A stretch of DNA of 64,000 bases from Microbacterium paraoxydans (GCF_020524545.1 NZ_JAIVLG010000002.1:558001-622000), one strand, 5' to 3'; positions 36,395 through 44,751 are shown, counted from the stretch's first letter. Notes: generated by a model from the sequence alone, not told the origin. Numbers and translations are program-made.

Positions 36395-36940
36395 GTGGTA
36401 CGACGACCGGCTCCTCCTTCGGCGTCTCCCGCGCCGAAGACTCCACGGACGACGGGAAAGTCGGCCTCAGCGCCGAGTGCATCGAAGCCGGTCCGTGGTT
36501 CCGCTCCGCGTGTGGACGTCCGCGAATGGGCCTCGGGCATCCGCCTTTCCGCCTTCTCCGTCATCATGCTCTCTCTGGTGGTCCTCGGGGCGTGGGTTCT
36601 CGTGCCCACACTCGGCACCTTCATCGATCAGCGCCAGAAGATCGCGGCTCTCGAGGCATCCGTGCAGGTCAGTGAGGATGAGATCGCAACTCTCATCGCG
36701 GAGCGCGAGCGCTGGAACGACCCCTCCTACATCACGACCCAGGCGCGGGAGCGGCTGTACTACGTGAAGCCGGGTGAGGTCGTGTATCTGATCGACAACG
36801 ACCTCGATCCCTCCGAGCTGCCGCGCGAGCAGGAGCCGGTCAGCGACACCATCCAGGAGAAGCCCGCGGACTGGATGCCGCAGTTGCTGCGCACCCTCGT
36901 CTCGACGGGCCTGAGCGACACGGCGGCAGTGGCCCGCTGA
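36395..36940 (+). CDS. ftsB: Septum formation initiator, FtsB/DivIC family
   Basis: This is a bitopic division protein of 181 residues. A Pro/Ser-rich basic cytoplasmic head of about 50 residues precedes one transmembrane helix (about residues 55-75), then a coiled coil (FIDQRQKIAALEASVQVSEDEI). The conserved ERLYYVKPGEVVYL motif follows. It should act with FtsL and FtsQ in the divisome. It follows eno by 80 nt and has AAGAAGGAGGAGCC before its GTG. The eno-ftsB-DUF501 order is typical of actinobacteria. Confidence 0.92.
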   Translation: MVRRPAPPSASPAPKTPRTTGKSASAPSASKPVRGSAPRVDVREWASGIRLSAFSVIMLSLVVLGAWVLVPTLGTFIDQRQKIAALEASVQVSEDEIATLIAERERWNDPSYITTQARERLYYVKPGEVVYLIDNDLDPSELPREQEPVSDTIQEKPADWMPQLLRTLVSTGLSDTAAVAR

Positions 36941-36987
36941 GGGTTCTCGTCGAGCATCTTCTCGGGCGGCTCCCGTACGCTGGAGAG

Positions 36988-37530
36988 GTGACCACGCCGC
37001 CGTTCCCTGCCCCCACTCCCACGGAGCTCGCCGTCGTGTCGGCTCAGCTCGGCCGTCCCGCGCGGGGTGTCGTCGGCATCGCCGCACGGTGCGCCTGCGG
37101 CAACCCGACGGTGGTCGCCACGACGCCCCGCCTCCCGGACGGCACGCCCTTCCCGACCTTCTACTACCTGACCCACCCGGCGGCGACGGCGGCGATGTCG
37201 ACGCTCGAAGCCACGCAGGTGATGCCTGAGCTCGCCGCCCTGCTCGTCGATGACGAGGAGGTGGCCGCGGCGTACCTCGCCGCCCACCGGGCCTATCTCG
37301 CCGATCGCACGCAGTTCGGAGAGGTCGCCGAGATCGACGGCATCTCCGCCGGGGGCATGCCGACGCGTGTGAAGTGCCTCCACGCGCTCGCCGGACACGC
37401 TCTTGCGGCAGGCCCGGGCGTGAACCCCATCGGCGACGCCGCCTTGGCGCGGTCCTCGTGGTCTCCGACCGTCTGCCGGTGCGAAGACCCGGGTGCGGCC
37501 ACGCGCGAAGAGGCGGCTCTCCCGGAATGA
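36988..37530 (+). CDS. DUF501 family protein
   Basis: The 180-residue cytoplasmic protein shows the DUF501 signature: the N-terminal LGRPARGVVGIAARCACG, the FPTFYYLTHP segment and GGMPTRVKCLHALAGHAL, with a cysteine pair near the end (VCRC). Its gene sits after ftsB in most Actinobacteria, but the function is unknown. TACGCT ends 6 nt before the GTG, so it has a leaderless start; GGAGAG in between is too close to serve as a ribosome-binding site. Its stop overlaps the protease start by 4 nt. Confidence 0.87.
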   Translation: MTTPPFPAPTPTELAVVSAQLGRPARGVVGIAARCACGNPTVVATTPRLPDGTPFPTFYYLTHPAATAAMSTLEATQVMPELAALLVDDEEVAAAYLAAHRAYLADRTQFGEVAEIDGISAGGMPTRVKCLHALAGHALAAGPGVNPIGDAALARSSWSPTVCRCEDPGAATREEAALPE

Positions 37531-38834
37531 CCGTGCGCCGGACGTTCCGCAGCGCTGCCGCCATCGTCGTGGTCGCGGCCTCCGTGCTGCTCCTGGGGGC
37601 TTCAGCGACCCCGCCTCCGATCCCGGATGATCCGGCCGACCCGACGCGTGCGTCGGAGTATTGGCTCGATGGAGCGAGGATCCGCGAGGCCTGGCAGACG
37701 ACGCGGGGCGAGGGCGTGACGATCGCCGTGATCGATACGGGCATCGGGAAGGTGCCGCAGGTGTTCGGCGATGCCGTGGTGGGCGGCACGGACGTGTCGG
37801 GCGCCGGGACCCCGGACGGGCGCACGCCCCTGGGCGCGGTCGACGGCAACCACGGCTCCTGGGTGGCCTCGCTGGCGGCGGGACGGGGCGCGGCCGACGG
37901 TACCGGCATGATCGGCGTGGCGCCCGAGGCGAACCTGCTGTCGATCTCCGTTGGTTTCGGCGCGGCGGCCGCGGTTCCCTTCACTGAGCAGGTCGCGAAG
38001 GGGATGCGCTGGGCCGTCGACAACGGCGCAGACATCATCAACCTGTCCTTCACGACGAACACGCTGGACTGGGACGAGAGCTGGGACGACGCGTTCCTGT
38101 ACGCGTTCGAGCATGATGTCGTGGTCGTCGTCGCGGCCGGGAACCGGGGGAGCGGAACGAACATCATCGGCGCGCCGGCCACGATCCCCGGGGTGCTCAC
38201 GGTCGGCGGCGTGGACCAGACGGGCACGGCGAGTGTCGAGGCCTCCACGCAGGGCATCACCATCGGCATCTCGGCACCCAGTGAAGGCCTGATCGGCGTC
38301 TCGGCGGACGGAACGATCCAGCCGTGGCGCGGAACGAGCGGCGCGGCGCCCATCGTCGCCGGCGTCGCGGCGCTGATCCGCTCGGCGCATCCCGACATCA
38401 AGGCGATCGACGTGATCAACCGGATCATCAAGACCGCCATCCCGGTTCCCGATGCCGTCAAGCCGAGGGATCCGCTGTACGGCTACGGGCTCGTGGATGC
38501 GGCAGCGGCGATCTCCGCGGACATCGCGCCGGTGACCGAGAATCCGATGGGCGACCTCGCCGAGTGGATCCGGTGGTTCCGCCGTGCGGAGGCGAAACCG
38601 GAGCCGGAGACGACCATCACCCCGATCGCCGTGCCGCCTCTGCCCGCGGCGGATGCGCCGAGTGAGGCCGGTTCACCGTTGCTTCCCAGCGCCGATTCGC
38701 TGCGTTACGGTACCCTGCCGCTCATTGCGCTCACGGTCCCTGGTATCCTGATAGCGCTTGGCGTCACCGCAGCTGCCCGGCGCATCCGATCGGCGCGCGT
38801 TTCCGTACGCCAAATCCCCGACTCCGAGGAGTAG
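37527..38834 (+). CDS. S8 (subtilisin-like) serine protease, membrane-anchored
   Basis: This 435-residue exported protease has an N-terminal signal sequence (residues 5-30), a subtilisin domain with the triad Asp70 (VIDTGIG), His109 (NHGSWVAS) and Ser271 (GTSGAAPIVAG), and a Pro/Ala-rich stretch. A C-terminal transmembrane helix (LIALTVPGILIALGVTAAA) and a basic tail follow. That layout matches mycosin-like membrane proteases, although no ESX secretion genes are seen nearby. The ATG at 37527 overlaps the DUF501 stop; the longer frame from 37374 is rejected. The substrate is unknown. Confidence 0.9.
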   Translation: MTVRRTFRSAAAIVVVAASVLLLGASATPPPIPDDPADPTRASEYWLDGARIREAWQTTRGEGVTIAVIDTGIGKVPQVFGDAVVGGTDVSGAGTPDGRTPLGAVDGNHGSWVASLAAGRGAADGTGMIGVAPEANLLSISVGFGAAAAVPFTEQVAKGMRWAVDNGADIINLSFTTNTLDWDESWDDAFLYAFEHDVVVVVAAGNRGSGTNIIGAPATIPGVLTVGGVDQTGTASVEASTQGITIGISAPSEGLIGVSADGTIQPWRGTSGAAPIVAGVAALIRSAHPDIKAIDVINRIIKTAIPVPDAVKPRDPLYGYGLVDAAAAISADIAPVTENPMGDLAEWIRWFRRAEAKPEPETTITPIAVPPLPAADAPSEAGSPLLPSADSLRYGTLPLIALTVPGILIALGVTAAARRIRSARVSVRQIPDSEE

Positions 38835-38841
38835 TTCTTCT

Positions 38842-40371
38842 GTGCCTCAGAACAGCACTGTGCCCAAGATTCTGATCGTCGGCGGAGGGTACGCAGGTTT
38901 CTACACTGCGTGGAAGCTCGAGAAGCACCTGCGCAAGGGCGAAGCCGACGTCACGATGGTCGACCCGCTGCCCTACATGACCTACCAGCCGTTCCTCCCC
39001 GAGGTCGCCGCCGGTTCGATCGAAGCGCGGCACTCGGTGGTCGCGCACCGTCGCCACCTCAAGCGCACGCACGTCCTCACCGCGAAGGTGACGAACATCA
39101 ACCACGCGCAGAAGGTCGCGACGATCACGCCGCCCCTGGGCGAGCCGTACGAGTTCGCGTACGATCAGATCGTCGTCACCGCCGGCGCGGTATCGCGCAC
39201 GTTCCCGATTCCCGGGATCGCCGACAACGCGATCGGGCTGAAGACGATCGAGGAGGCCGTCGCGATCCGTGACAAGGTCATGTCGAACTTCGACAAGGCC
39301 GCCTCGCTCCCCGCCGGCCCGGAGCGCGACCGTCTGCTCTCGGTCGTCGTCGTCGGCGGAGGCTTCGCCGGCATCGAAGTGTTCGCGGAGCTGCGCTCGC
39401 TGGCCTCCTCCCTCGTCGGCAAGTACCCGCAGATCAGCTTCGAGGACACGCACTTCCACCTCATCGAGGCCATGGGGCGCATCATGCCCGAGGTCTCCCT
39501 GAAGACGAGCGAGTGGGTGCTGAAGGATCTCGCCAAGCGTGGCGCCAACGTGCACCTCGACACCCAGGTCACCGGCGCCGTCGACGGCAACGTCGAACTC
39601 TCCACGGGCGAGGTCATCCCGACGGACGTCATCGTCTGGACCGCCGGTGTCATGGCCAACCCGACGGTGGTTCGTGGCGGAGATCTTCCCGTCGAGGAGC
39701 GCGGTCGTATCCAGACCCGCGCCGACCTGCGCGTGGGTACCCCCGAAGCGTTCGTCGAAGGCGCCTGGGCCGCCGGCGACGTGTCCGCCGTGCCCGACCT
39801 CTCCGGTGGTGGCGTCGGTGGGTTCTGCGTGCCGAACGCTCAGCACGCGGTCCGGCAGGCGAAGCTCCTCGCGAAGAACCTCGTCGCTGTGCTCCGCGGG
39901 GAGAACCCCAAGGAGTACTTCCACAAGAACCTGGGCGCCGTCGCGGGCTTGGGCCTGTACAACGGCGTCTTCCAGTCCGGCAAGATCGCGCTCAAGGGCT
40001 TCGTGGCCTGGGTCGCGCACCGCGGCTACCACGGTCTCGCGATGCCGACGTGGGAGCGCAAGTGGCGCGTGCTGTGGGGCTGGTGGAACAACCTGTGGCT
40101 GGGCCGCGACCTGGTCAACCTCGAGACCGTGCAGAATCCGCGCTACGTGTTCGAGGAGTTCGCGGCTCGTCCGCGTCCCGCGGCCCCCGCTGCCCCCGCG
40201 GCGGATTCCGCCCCGGCTGCGAAGTCCGAGCCTCCCGTCAAGAAGTCGGCGGCGAAGGCTTCCGACGCCGAGGGTGAGCCAGACGCGAAGAAGCCGGCGA
40301 CCAAGAAGGCGGCAGCGAAGAAGGCTCCTGCGAAGAAGGCCGCCGAGCCCGTCGAGGCCTCGGCGAAGTAG
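38842..40371 (+). CDS. ndh: Type II NADH dehydrogenase with Ala/Lys-rich tail
   Basis: NDH-2 passes electrons from NADH to menaquinone without pumping protons. The 509-residue protein has the first Rossmann motif KILIVGGGYAGFYTAWKL, the second VVVVGGGFAGIEVFAEL (NADH domain) and the conserved AAGDVSAVPDL near residue 315. Residues 385-440 form the membrane-associated C-terminal part. After about residue 445 there is an added tail of roughly 65 residues built of Ala, Lys, Pro and Glu (KKSAAKAS, KKPATKKAAAKKAPAKKAA), unlike ordinary NDH-2. The GTG at 38842 is chosen over the longer frame from 38758. Its terminator follows. Confidence 0.93.
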   Translation: MPQNSTVPKILIVGGGYAGFYTAWKLEKHLRKGEADVTMVDPLPYMTYQPFLPEVAAGSIEARHSVVAHRRHLKRTHVLTAKVTNINHAQKVATITPPLGEPYEFAYDQIVVTAGAVSRTFPIPGIADNAIGLKTIEEAVAIRDKVMSNFDKAASLPAGPERDRLLSVVVVGGGFAGIEVFAELRSLASSLVGKYPQISFEDTHFHLIEAMGRIMPEVSLKTSEWVLKDLAKRGANVHLDTQVTGAVDGNVELSTGEVIPTDVIVWTAGVMANPTVVRGGDLPVEERGRIQTRADLRVGTPEAFVEGAWAAGDVSAVPDLSGGGVGGFCVPNAQHAVRQAKLLAKNLVAVLRGENPKEYFHKNLGAVAGLGLYNGVFQSGKIALKGFVAWVAHRGYHGLAMPTWERKWRVLWGWWNNLWLGRDLVNLETVQNPRYVFEEFAARPRPAAPAAPAADSAPAAKSEPPVKKSAAKASDAEGEPDAKKPATKKAAAKKAPAKKAAEPVEASAK

Positions 40372-40388
40372 TCGGACCACCGCGTCCC

Positions 40389-40426
40389 AGGATCGGCCCC
40401 GTGCGCTCAGCGCCGGGGCCGATCCT
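40389..40426 (+). terminator. Rho-independent-type terminator of ndh
   Basis: AGGATCGGCCCC (40389-40400) pairs perfectly with 40415-40426. The loop holds a smaller GCGC pair, and CGTTCT follows. It is strong and well placed 17 nt after the ndh stop. Confidence 0.85.
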
Positions 40427-40489
40427 CGTTCTCGGCGGTCGCGCGTTTCTGGGGCGACGCTCAGGTGACCTCCGATAGTGTCGTCACCG

Positions 40490-40583
40490 CGAAGGGGAGT
40501 ACTCCCGTCTGCAGCGTCGTCGTCACTACGAGCACGGGAATGTGCTCCGGCCCGCTGGCCCGCGAGGGTGGAGGAGACCTTGG
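40490..40583 (+). promoter_or_regulatory. yybP-ykoY (manganese) riboswitch
   Basis: The aptamer begins with CGAAGGGGAGTA and ends with GAGGAGACCTTGG. GGGGAGTA and GAGACCTT are the two most conserved parts of the yybP-ykoY family, and AAGG/CCTT forms the closing P1 helix. The family senses Mn(II). It lies about 90 nt before the DedA start. GCGGGCC (40595-40601) could pair with GGCCCGC in the aptamer (40549 or 40557) or with the one before the ribosome-binding site (40643), a plausible switch. Confidence 0.78.
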
Positions 40584-40669
40584 CACCCCGCACCGCGGGC
40601 CGCCGAGAAACCCCCGCAGTCTCCGACACGGGGATCGCCTGTGGCCCGCTCCACGAAGGGACCACGACC

Positions 40670-41356
40670 ATGGGAAGCCTCTCCCCGCTGATGCTGCTCG
40701 CGACCGAATCCGATCACGGCTTCACCGGCCTCACCGGCTTCGCGGCCGATGTGCTCGTCGCTCTCGGCGATCTCGGAGTCGGCCTCCTGGTCTTCCTCGA
40801 GGTGCTGATCCCGCCCATCCCGAGTGAGGTGATCCTTCCGTTCGCGGGGTATCTCAGCCAGAGCGGTGAGCTGAACTTGGGCTGGCTCATCTTCTGGAGC
40901 ACGCTGGCATCGTGGCTCGGAGCCCTGCTGCTCTACGGCCTCGGCGCAGCGATCGGCATGGAGCGCGCGGTGCGACTGCTCGCGGCGACGCGCCTGGTGA
41001 GCCGCTCCGACCTCGAGCGCGGATCCCAGTGGTTCGTGCGCAGCGGAGCCTGGACGGTGCTGGTCGGGCGCATGGTGCCGGGGGTGCGAAGCCTCATCTC
41101 GATCCCCGCGGGCGCCGCTCGTATGAATCTGGTGACTTTCAGCCTCTTCACGATCGTCGGGAGCGGGCTCTGGAACACGCTGCTCCTCGGCGTCGGTGCG
41201 GCCTTGGGCACACAGCACGAGCAACTGGAGCACTACCTCGGCTACCTCGACTACGCGGTCTACTCGGCGATCGCGATCGCTCTCGTCGTGCTCATCGTAC
41301 GTCGGGTACGGGAGGCGGCCGGGGAGCGGAAGAAGCTCGCCCGTGCCCAGGACTGA
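40670..41356 (+). CDS. DedA/SNARE-associated family membrane protein
   Basis: This 228-residue integral membrane protein shows the DedA pattern: FLEVLIPPIPSEVILPFAGYL near residue 45, the GALLLYGLGAAIGMERAVRLL segment and GRMVPGVRSLISIPAGAARM. About five hydrophobic segments are visible. DedA proteins act in membrane lipid flipping and proton-motive-force homeostasis. Here a manganese riboswitch lies in the leader, so manganese probably governs expression and the protein may take part in metal tolerance. The ATG has GAAGGGACC upstream; the longer frame from 40478 runs through the riboswitch and is rejected. Confidence 0.88.
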   Translation: MGSLSPLMLLATESDHGFTGLTGFAADVLVALGDLGVGLLVFLEVLIPPIPSEVILPFAGYLSQSGELNLGWLIFWSTLASWLGALLLYGLGAAIGMERAVRLLAATRLVSRSDLERGSQWFVRSGAWTVLVGRMVPGVRSLISIPAGAARMNLVTFSLFTIVGSGLWNTLLLGVGAALGTQHEQLEHYLGYLDYAVYSAIAIALVVLIVRRVREAAGERKKLARAQD

Positions 41357-41365
41357 CCTCACGTG

Positions 41366-41438
41366 TGCCCCCGCTGGGACTCGAACCCAGACTGAAGCGA
41401 TTTTAAGTCGCCTGCCTCTGCCATTGGGCTACGGGGGC
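41366..41438 (-). tRNA. tRNA-Leu (anticodon UAA)
   Basis: On the minus strand a 73-nt cloverleaf folds with acceptor GCCCCCG/CGGGGGC, D-arm GCC/GGC, anticodon stem GGCGA/TCGCT around CTTAAAA (anticodon UAA), and T-arm CTGGG/CCCAG with TTCGAGT. The discriminator is A and CCA is not encoded. The variable region is only 5 nt, although leucine tRNAs usually carry a long variable arm. The anticodon reads UUA and possibly UUG. Confidence 0.9.
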
Positions 41439-41524
41439 CCGCTCGTCAGCCTAGTCCGGTCAGCGGATGCGACCCGGTGCCGCAGGGGGTGATCCCGAGT
41501 ACGAGGAGGCCTTAGGGTGGGGGA

Positions 41525-42772
41525 GTGCTCGACCTCATCGACGAACTGAGCCCGGCCCCGGGCGCGCCTGCGGTCGCCCCCGAGTGGGAGGACCCAGCCC
41601 GCTATTGGCCGCGCCTCTCCGCTGTGACCGGCCAGTTGCCTGCGCCCGTCGCAGTGATCGACCGGGAAGCCCTCCGCTACAACGCGATGGATCTACTGGT
41701 CCGCGCCGGTGGCCTCCCGATCCGTGTGGCGTCGAAGTCGGTGCGTGTGCGCGCCGTGCTCGATGCGGTGCTCAAGCTTCCCGGGTTCCGAGGCATCCTC
41801 GCGTTCACGCTCGAGGAAGCGCTCTGGCTCGCCGAGACGCACGACGACATCATGCTCGGTTATCCGACCGTGGACCGGGCGGGGCTGGAGCGGCTTTTCG
41901 CCGACGAGCAGGCGGCGCAGCGCATCACGCTGATGATCGACGACCTCGTCCACCTCGATGTGATCGACAGCGTCGCCGGACCGGGCTCTCGGCCCGAGAT
42001 CCGAGTGGCCATCGACGTCGACGCCTCGTGGCGCTCCTCGATGCTGGGGCACATCGGTGTGCGCCGCTCAGCACTGTTCTCTGCGGCAGAGGTGGCCGCC
42101 TTCGCCCGCAAGGTCGTCGCGCGCCCGGGCTTCCGGCTGGTCGGTCTGCAGATGTACGACGCGCAGATCGCCGGGCAGGGCGACGACGCCGGTCCGGATG
42201 CGCCCCTGATCCGGATGGTGCAGGCGCGCTCGCGGAACGAGTTGCGAGCGCGTCGGGCGGAAATCGTCGCCGCGGTCGGCGCGATCACTCCCCTCGAGAT
42301 CCTCAACGGGGGCGGGACGGGTTCGCTGGAGTTCACGGGAAGCGACGAGTCCCTCACCGAGGCGAGCGCCGGCAGCGGACTGCTCGGAGGGCACCTGTTC
42401 GACGGCTACCGCTCATTCCGTCCCGCGCCCGCTTCCGCTTTCGCTTTCGACGTCGTCCGACGCCCGGCCCCGGACATCGCCACCGTGCTCGGCGGCGGGT
42501 GGATCGCTTCCGGCCCCGCCGTGGCCTCGCGTCAGCCCCGCGCCGTCTGGCCGCAGGGACTGCACACGCTCTCGCGCGAAGCTGCGGGGGAGGTGCAGAC
42601 GCCGCTGCAGGGTGCGGCCGCCCGCTCGCTCGGAGTGGGCGATCGGGTCTGGTTCCGCCACGCCAAGAGCGGGGAACCGGCCGAGCGCATCGACGGATAC
42701 CACCTGGTCTCGGGTGAGGAGATCATCGACGAGCTGCCGACGTATCGCGGCGAGGGAAAGGCGTTCCTGTGA
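41525..42772 (+). CDS. D-threonine aldolase-like PLP enzyme
   Basis: This 415-residue protein has an alanine-racemase-like N-terminal barrel with the PLP lysine in RVASKSVRVRAVLDAV. It has the family strands VDRAGLERLF and IRVAIDVDASWRSSMLGHIG, and a C-terminal beta domain (GDRVWFRHAKSGEP) like D-threonine/D-serine aldolase-dehydratases. It may cleave a D-3-hydroxyamino acid to glycine and an aldehyde or deaminate it. TAGGGT ends 6 nt before the GTG start. The stop overlaps the next gene by 4 nt, so they are coupled. Confidence 0.86.
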   Translation: MLDLIDELSPAPGAPAVAPEWEDPARYWPRLSAVTGQLPAPVAVIDREALRYNAMDLLVRAGGLPIRVASKSVRVRAVLDAVLKLPGFRGILAFTLEEALWLAETHDDIMLGYPTVDRAGLERLFADEQAAQRITLMIDDLVHLDVIDSVAGPGSRPEIRVAIDVDASWRSSMLGHIGVRRSALFSAAEVAAFARKVVARPGFRLVGLQMYDAQIAGQGDDAGPDAPLIRMVQARSRNELRARRAEIVAAVGAITPLEILNGGGTGSLEFTGSDESLTEASAGSGLLGGHLFDGYRSFRPAPASAFAFDVVRRPAPDIATVLGGGWIASGPAVASRQPRAVWPQGLHTLSREAAGEVQTPLQGAAARSLGVGDRVWFRHAKSGEPAERIDGYHLVSGEEIIDELPTYRGEGKAFL

Positions 42773-44082
42773 CGAGAATCGGCGGATCCTGGCAGAACTG
42801 GGGCCGCTCGGCGTCCGTGCGGCCCGTGCGTGTGGAGCGTCCGCGCAGCCCGGAGGGCGTGCAGCGGGCGGTGCTCGCCGCGGTGAAGCAAGGACTCAGC
42901 GTGAAGGCGGTGGGCGCCGGACACAGTTTCACCGGCATCGCCGTGGCACCCGGAGTGCTGCTCGAGCTCGACGATCTGCAGGGGCTCGTCTCCGCGGATC
43001 CCGCGACCGGTCGGGTGACACTTCTCGCAGGAACCCGGCTGCACCGGATCCCTCGTCTGCTCGCGCCCTTCGGACTCGCGATGGAGAACCTGGGAGACAT
43101 CGACCGACAGTCGATCGCCGGTGCCATCTCGACCGGCACCCACGGCACCGGCGCAAGGTTCGGAGGGCTCGCGACCCAGGTCGTGGGGGTCACGATGGTC
43201 ACGGCGGCCGGCGAGTTCCTCCGGATCGACGATGAGCGTGAGAGTGAGCTGCTGCCTGCGGTCGCGCTCGGTCTCGGCGCGCTCGGAATCATCGTCGATG
43301 TCACACTCCAGTGCGTGCCTGCCTTCGTGATGCATGCGATCGATGAGCCGGCTCCGCTCGAAGACGTGCTCACGACGCTCGATGAGCGGGTCTCCGCCTC
43401 CGATCACTTCGAGTTCTACTGGTTCCCCCATACGGACGTCGCGTTGACCAAGCGTCAGCGCCGCCTTCCCGAGTCGACCGTGCGCCAGCCGCTGCCTGTG
43501 GTGGGAAGGTGGATCGACGAGACGCTTCTCTCCAATGGGGTGTACCGGATGGTCTGCGCCGCTGGACAGGCAGTGCCCGCGATCACACCGCCGTTCAGCC
43601 GGCTTGCGGTCACGCTCACGGGGAATCGCGAATACACCGAGCTCTCGCATCGAGTCCTGATCCAGAGCCGCACCGTGCGTTTCCGCGAGATGGAGTACGC
43701 GCTCCCTGCCGAGAACGTCGTGCCGGCATTCCAGGCGGTGCGTGCACTCATCGTCCAGCGGGGGTGGCGGATCGAGTTCCCGATCGAGGTGCGCTTCGCC
43801 GCGAGCGACGACCGGTGGCTGTCGACGGCCCACGGACGAGCGAGCGCGTACATCGCCGTGCACCGGTATTGGCGTGCCGACCCGACCGAGTACTTCGGTG
43901 CGGTGGAGGAGATCATGCTTGAGTTCGGTGGTCGCCCGCACTGGGGCAAACTCCACACACTGACCGAGGAGACGCTGCGGGACCGTTATCCGCGCTTCGA
44001 GGACTTCGTCGCGTTGCGCGATCGGCTCGACCCCGAGCGCCGGTTCGGCAACCGTTACCTGGAGAGGGTCCTCGGGAGCTGA
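42769..44082 (+). CDS. D-arabinono-1,4-lactone oxidase-like FAD protein
   Basis: This 437-residue VAO-family flavoprotein has the FAD domain motif VKAVGAGHSFTGIAVAPGVLLEL, then AGAISTGTHGTGARFGGLATQV. The C-terminal ALO domain contains FPIEVRFAASDDRWLS and GRPHWGKLHTL. Members oxidise aldonolactones or sugar alcohols. The histidine that often binds FAD covalently is in the GHSF segment. It is co-translated with the D-threonine-aldolase-like gene (GTG start, 4-nt overlap). The substrate is not known. Confidence 0.87.
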   Translation: MTRIGGSWQNWGRSASVRPVRVERPRSPEGVQRAVLAAVKQGLSVKAVGAGHSFTGIAVAPGVLLELDDLQGLVSADPATGRVTLLAGTRLHRIPRLLAPFGLAMENLGDIDRQSIAGAISTGTHGTGARFGGLATQVVGVTMVTAAGEFLRIDDERESELLPAVALGLGALGIIVDVTLQCVPAFVMHAIDEPAPLEDVLTTLDERVSASDHFEFYWFPHTDVALTKRQRRLPESTVRQPLPVVGRWIDETLLSNGVYRMVCAAGQAVPAITPPFSRLAVTLTGNREYTELSHRVLIQSRTVRFREMEYALPAENVVPAFQAVRALIVQRGWRIEFPIEVRFAASDDRWLSTAHGRASAYIAVHRYWRADPTEYFGAVEEIMLEFGGRPHWGKLHTLTEETLRDRYPRFEDFVALRDRLDPERRFGNRYLERVLGS

Positions 44083-44172
44083 TCCGACATCCGTCGAGAG
44101 TGCGGCGGCGCCCAGTCCACGTGCAGGGTGCGCGTCTAGGATGGGAGAAACACGAGGAAGGGTGGGCCTCTG

Positions 44173-44739
44173 ATGGAATGGCTCGTGCCGGTACTGATCG
44201 TTGTCGGAGTGATCCTGCTCGCCGGCATCTATCTGTGGGCCACGTACAACTCGTTGGTGCAGCTCAAGGTGCGCGTCGACGAGGCGTGGAGCGGTATCAC
44301 GGTGCAGTTGAAGCGACGAGCCGACCTCATCCCGAACCTCATCGAGACGGTCAAGGGCTATGCCTCCCACGAGAAGGCGGTCTTCGAGAACGTCACCCGT
44401 GCGCGCGCCGAGACGCTCTCGGCCGGAGGACCCGGCGAGGCGGGAATCGCGGAGGGGCATCTGCAGCAAGCCCTGCGCAGTCTGTTCGCGGTCGCCGAGG
44501 CATACCCGCAGCTGCAGGCCAGCACGAACTTCCTCCAGGTGCAGCAGGCACTCGTCGATACCGAAGACAAGATCCAGGCCGCGCGCCGGTTCTACAACGG
44601 CGGTGTGCGCGAGCTCAACACCAAGATCAAGGTGTTCCCCAACAACCTGTTCGCGAAGGGGCTCGGCTTCACCGAGCGCGAGTTCTTCGAGGTCGCCGAC
44701 AGCAGCGCGATTTCCGAGCCGCCTCGCGTGCAGTTCTGA
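44173..44739 (+). CDS. lemA: LemA family protein
   Basis: This 188-residue membrane protein has one N-terminal hydrophobic helix (residues 5-25) followed by the helical LemA domain with NSLVQLKVRVDEAWSGITVQ, RRADLIPNLIETVKGY and FYNGGVRELNTKIKVFP. Its role is unsettled. A TAGGAT hexamer at 44137 gives a leader of about 24 nt with GAGGAAGGGTGGG as ribosome-binding site, unlike the leaderless genes around. The stop is 12 nt from the convergent gene. Confidence 0.9.
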   Translation: MEWLVPVLIVVGVILLAGIYLWATYNSLVQLKVRVDEAWSGITVQLKRRADLIPNLIETVKGYASHEKAVFENVTRARAETLSAGGPGEAGIAEGHLQQALRSLFAVAEAYPQLQASTNFLQVQQALVDTEDKIQAARRFYNGGVRELNTKIKVFPNNLFAKGLGFTEREFFEVADSSAISEPPRVQF

Positions 44740-44751
44740 CGGAGAGCGCGC

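Noticed and set aside
40526..41362. Minus-strand frame opposite the DedA gene
   Set aside because: It also covers the riboswitch and lacks any domain; DedA motifs on the plus strand are clear.
42532..44469. 645-codon minus-strand frame opposite the lactone oxidase and LemA
   Set aside because: No recognisable domain. The plus-strand genes have clear motifs.
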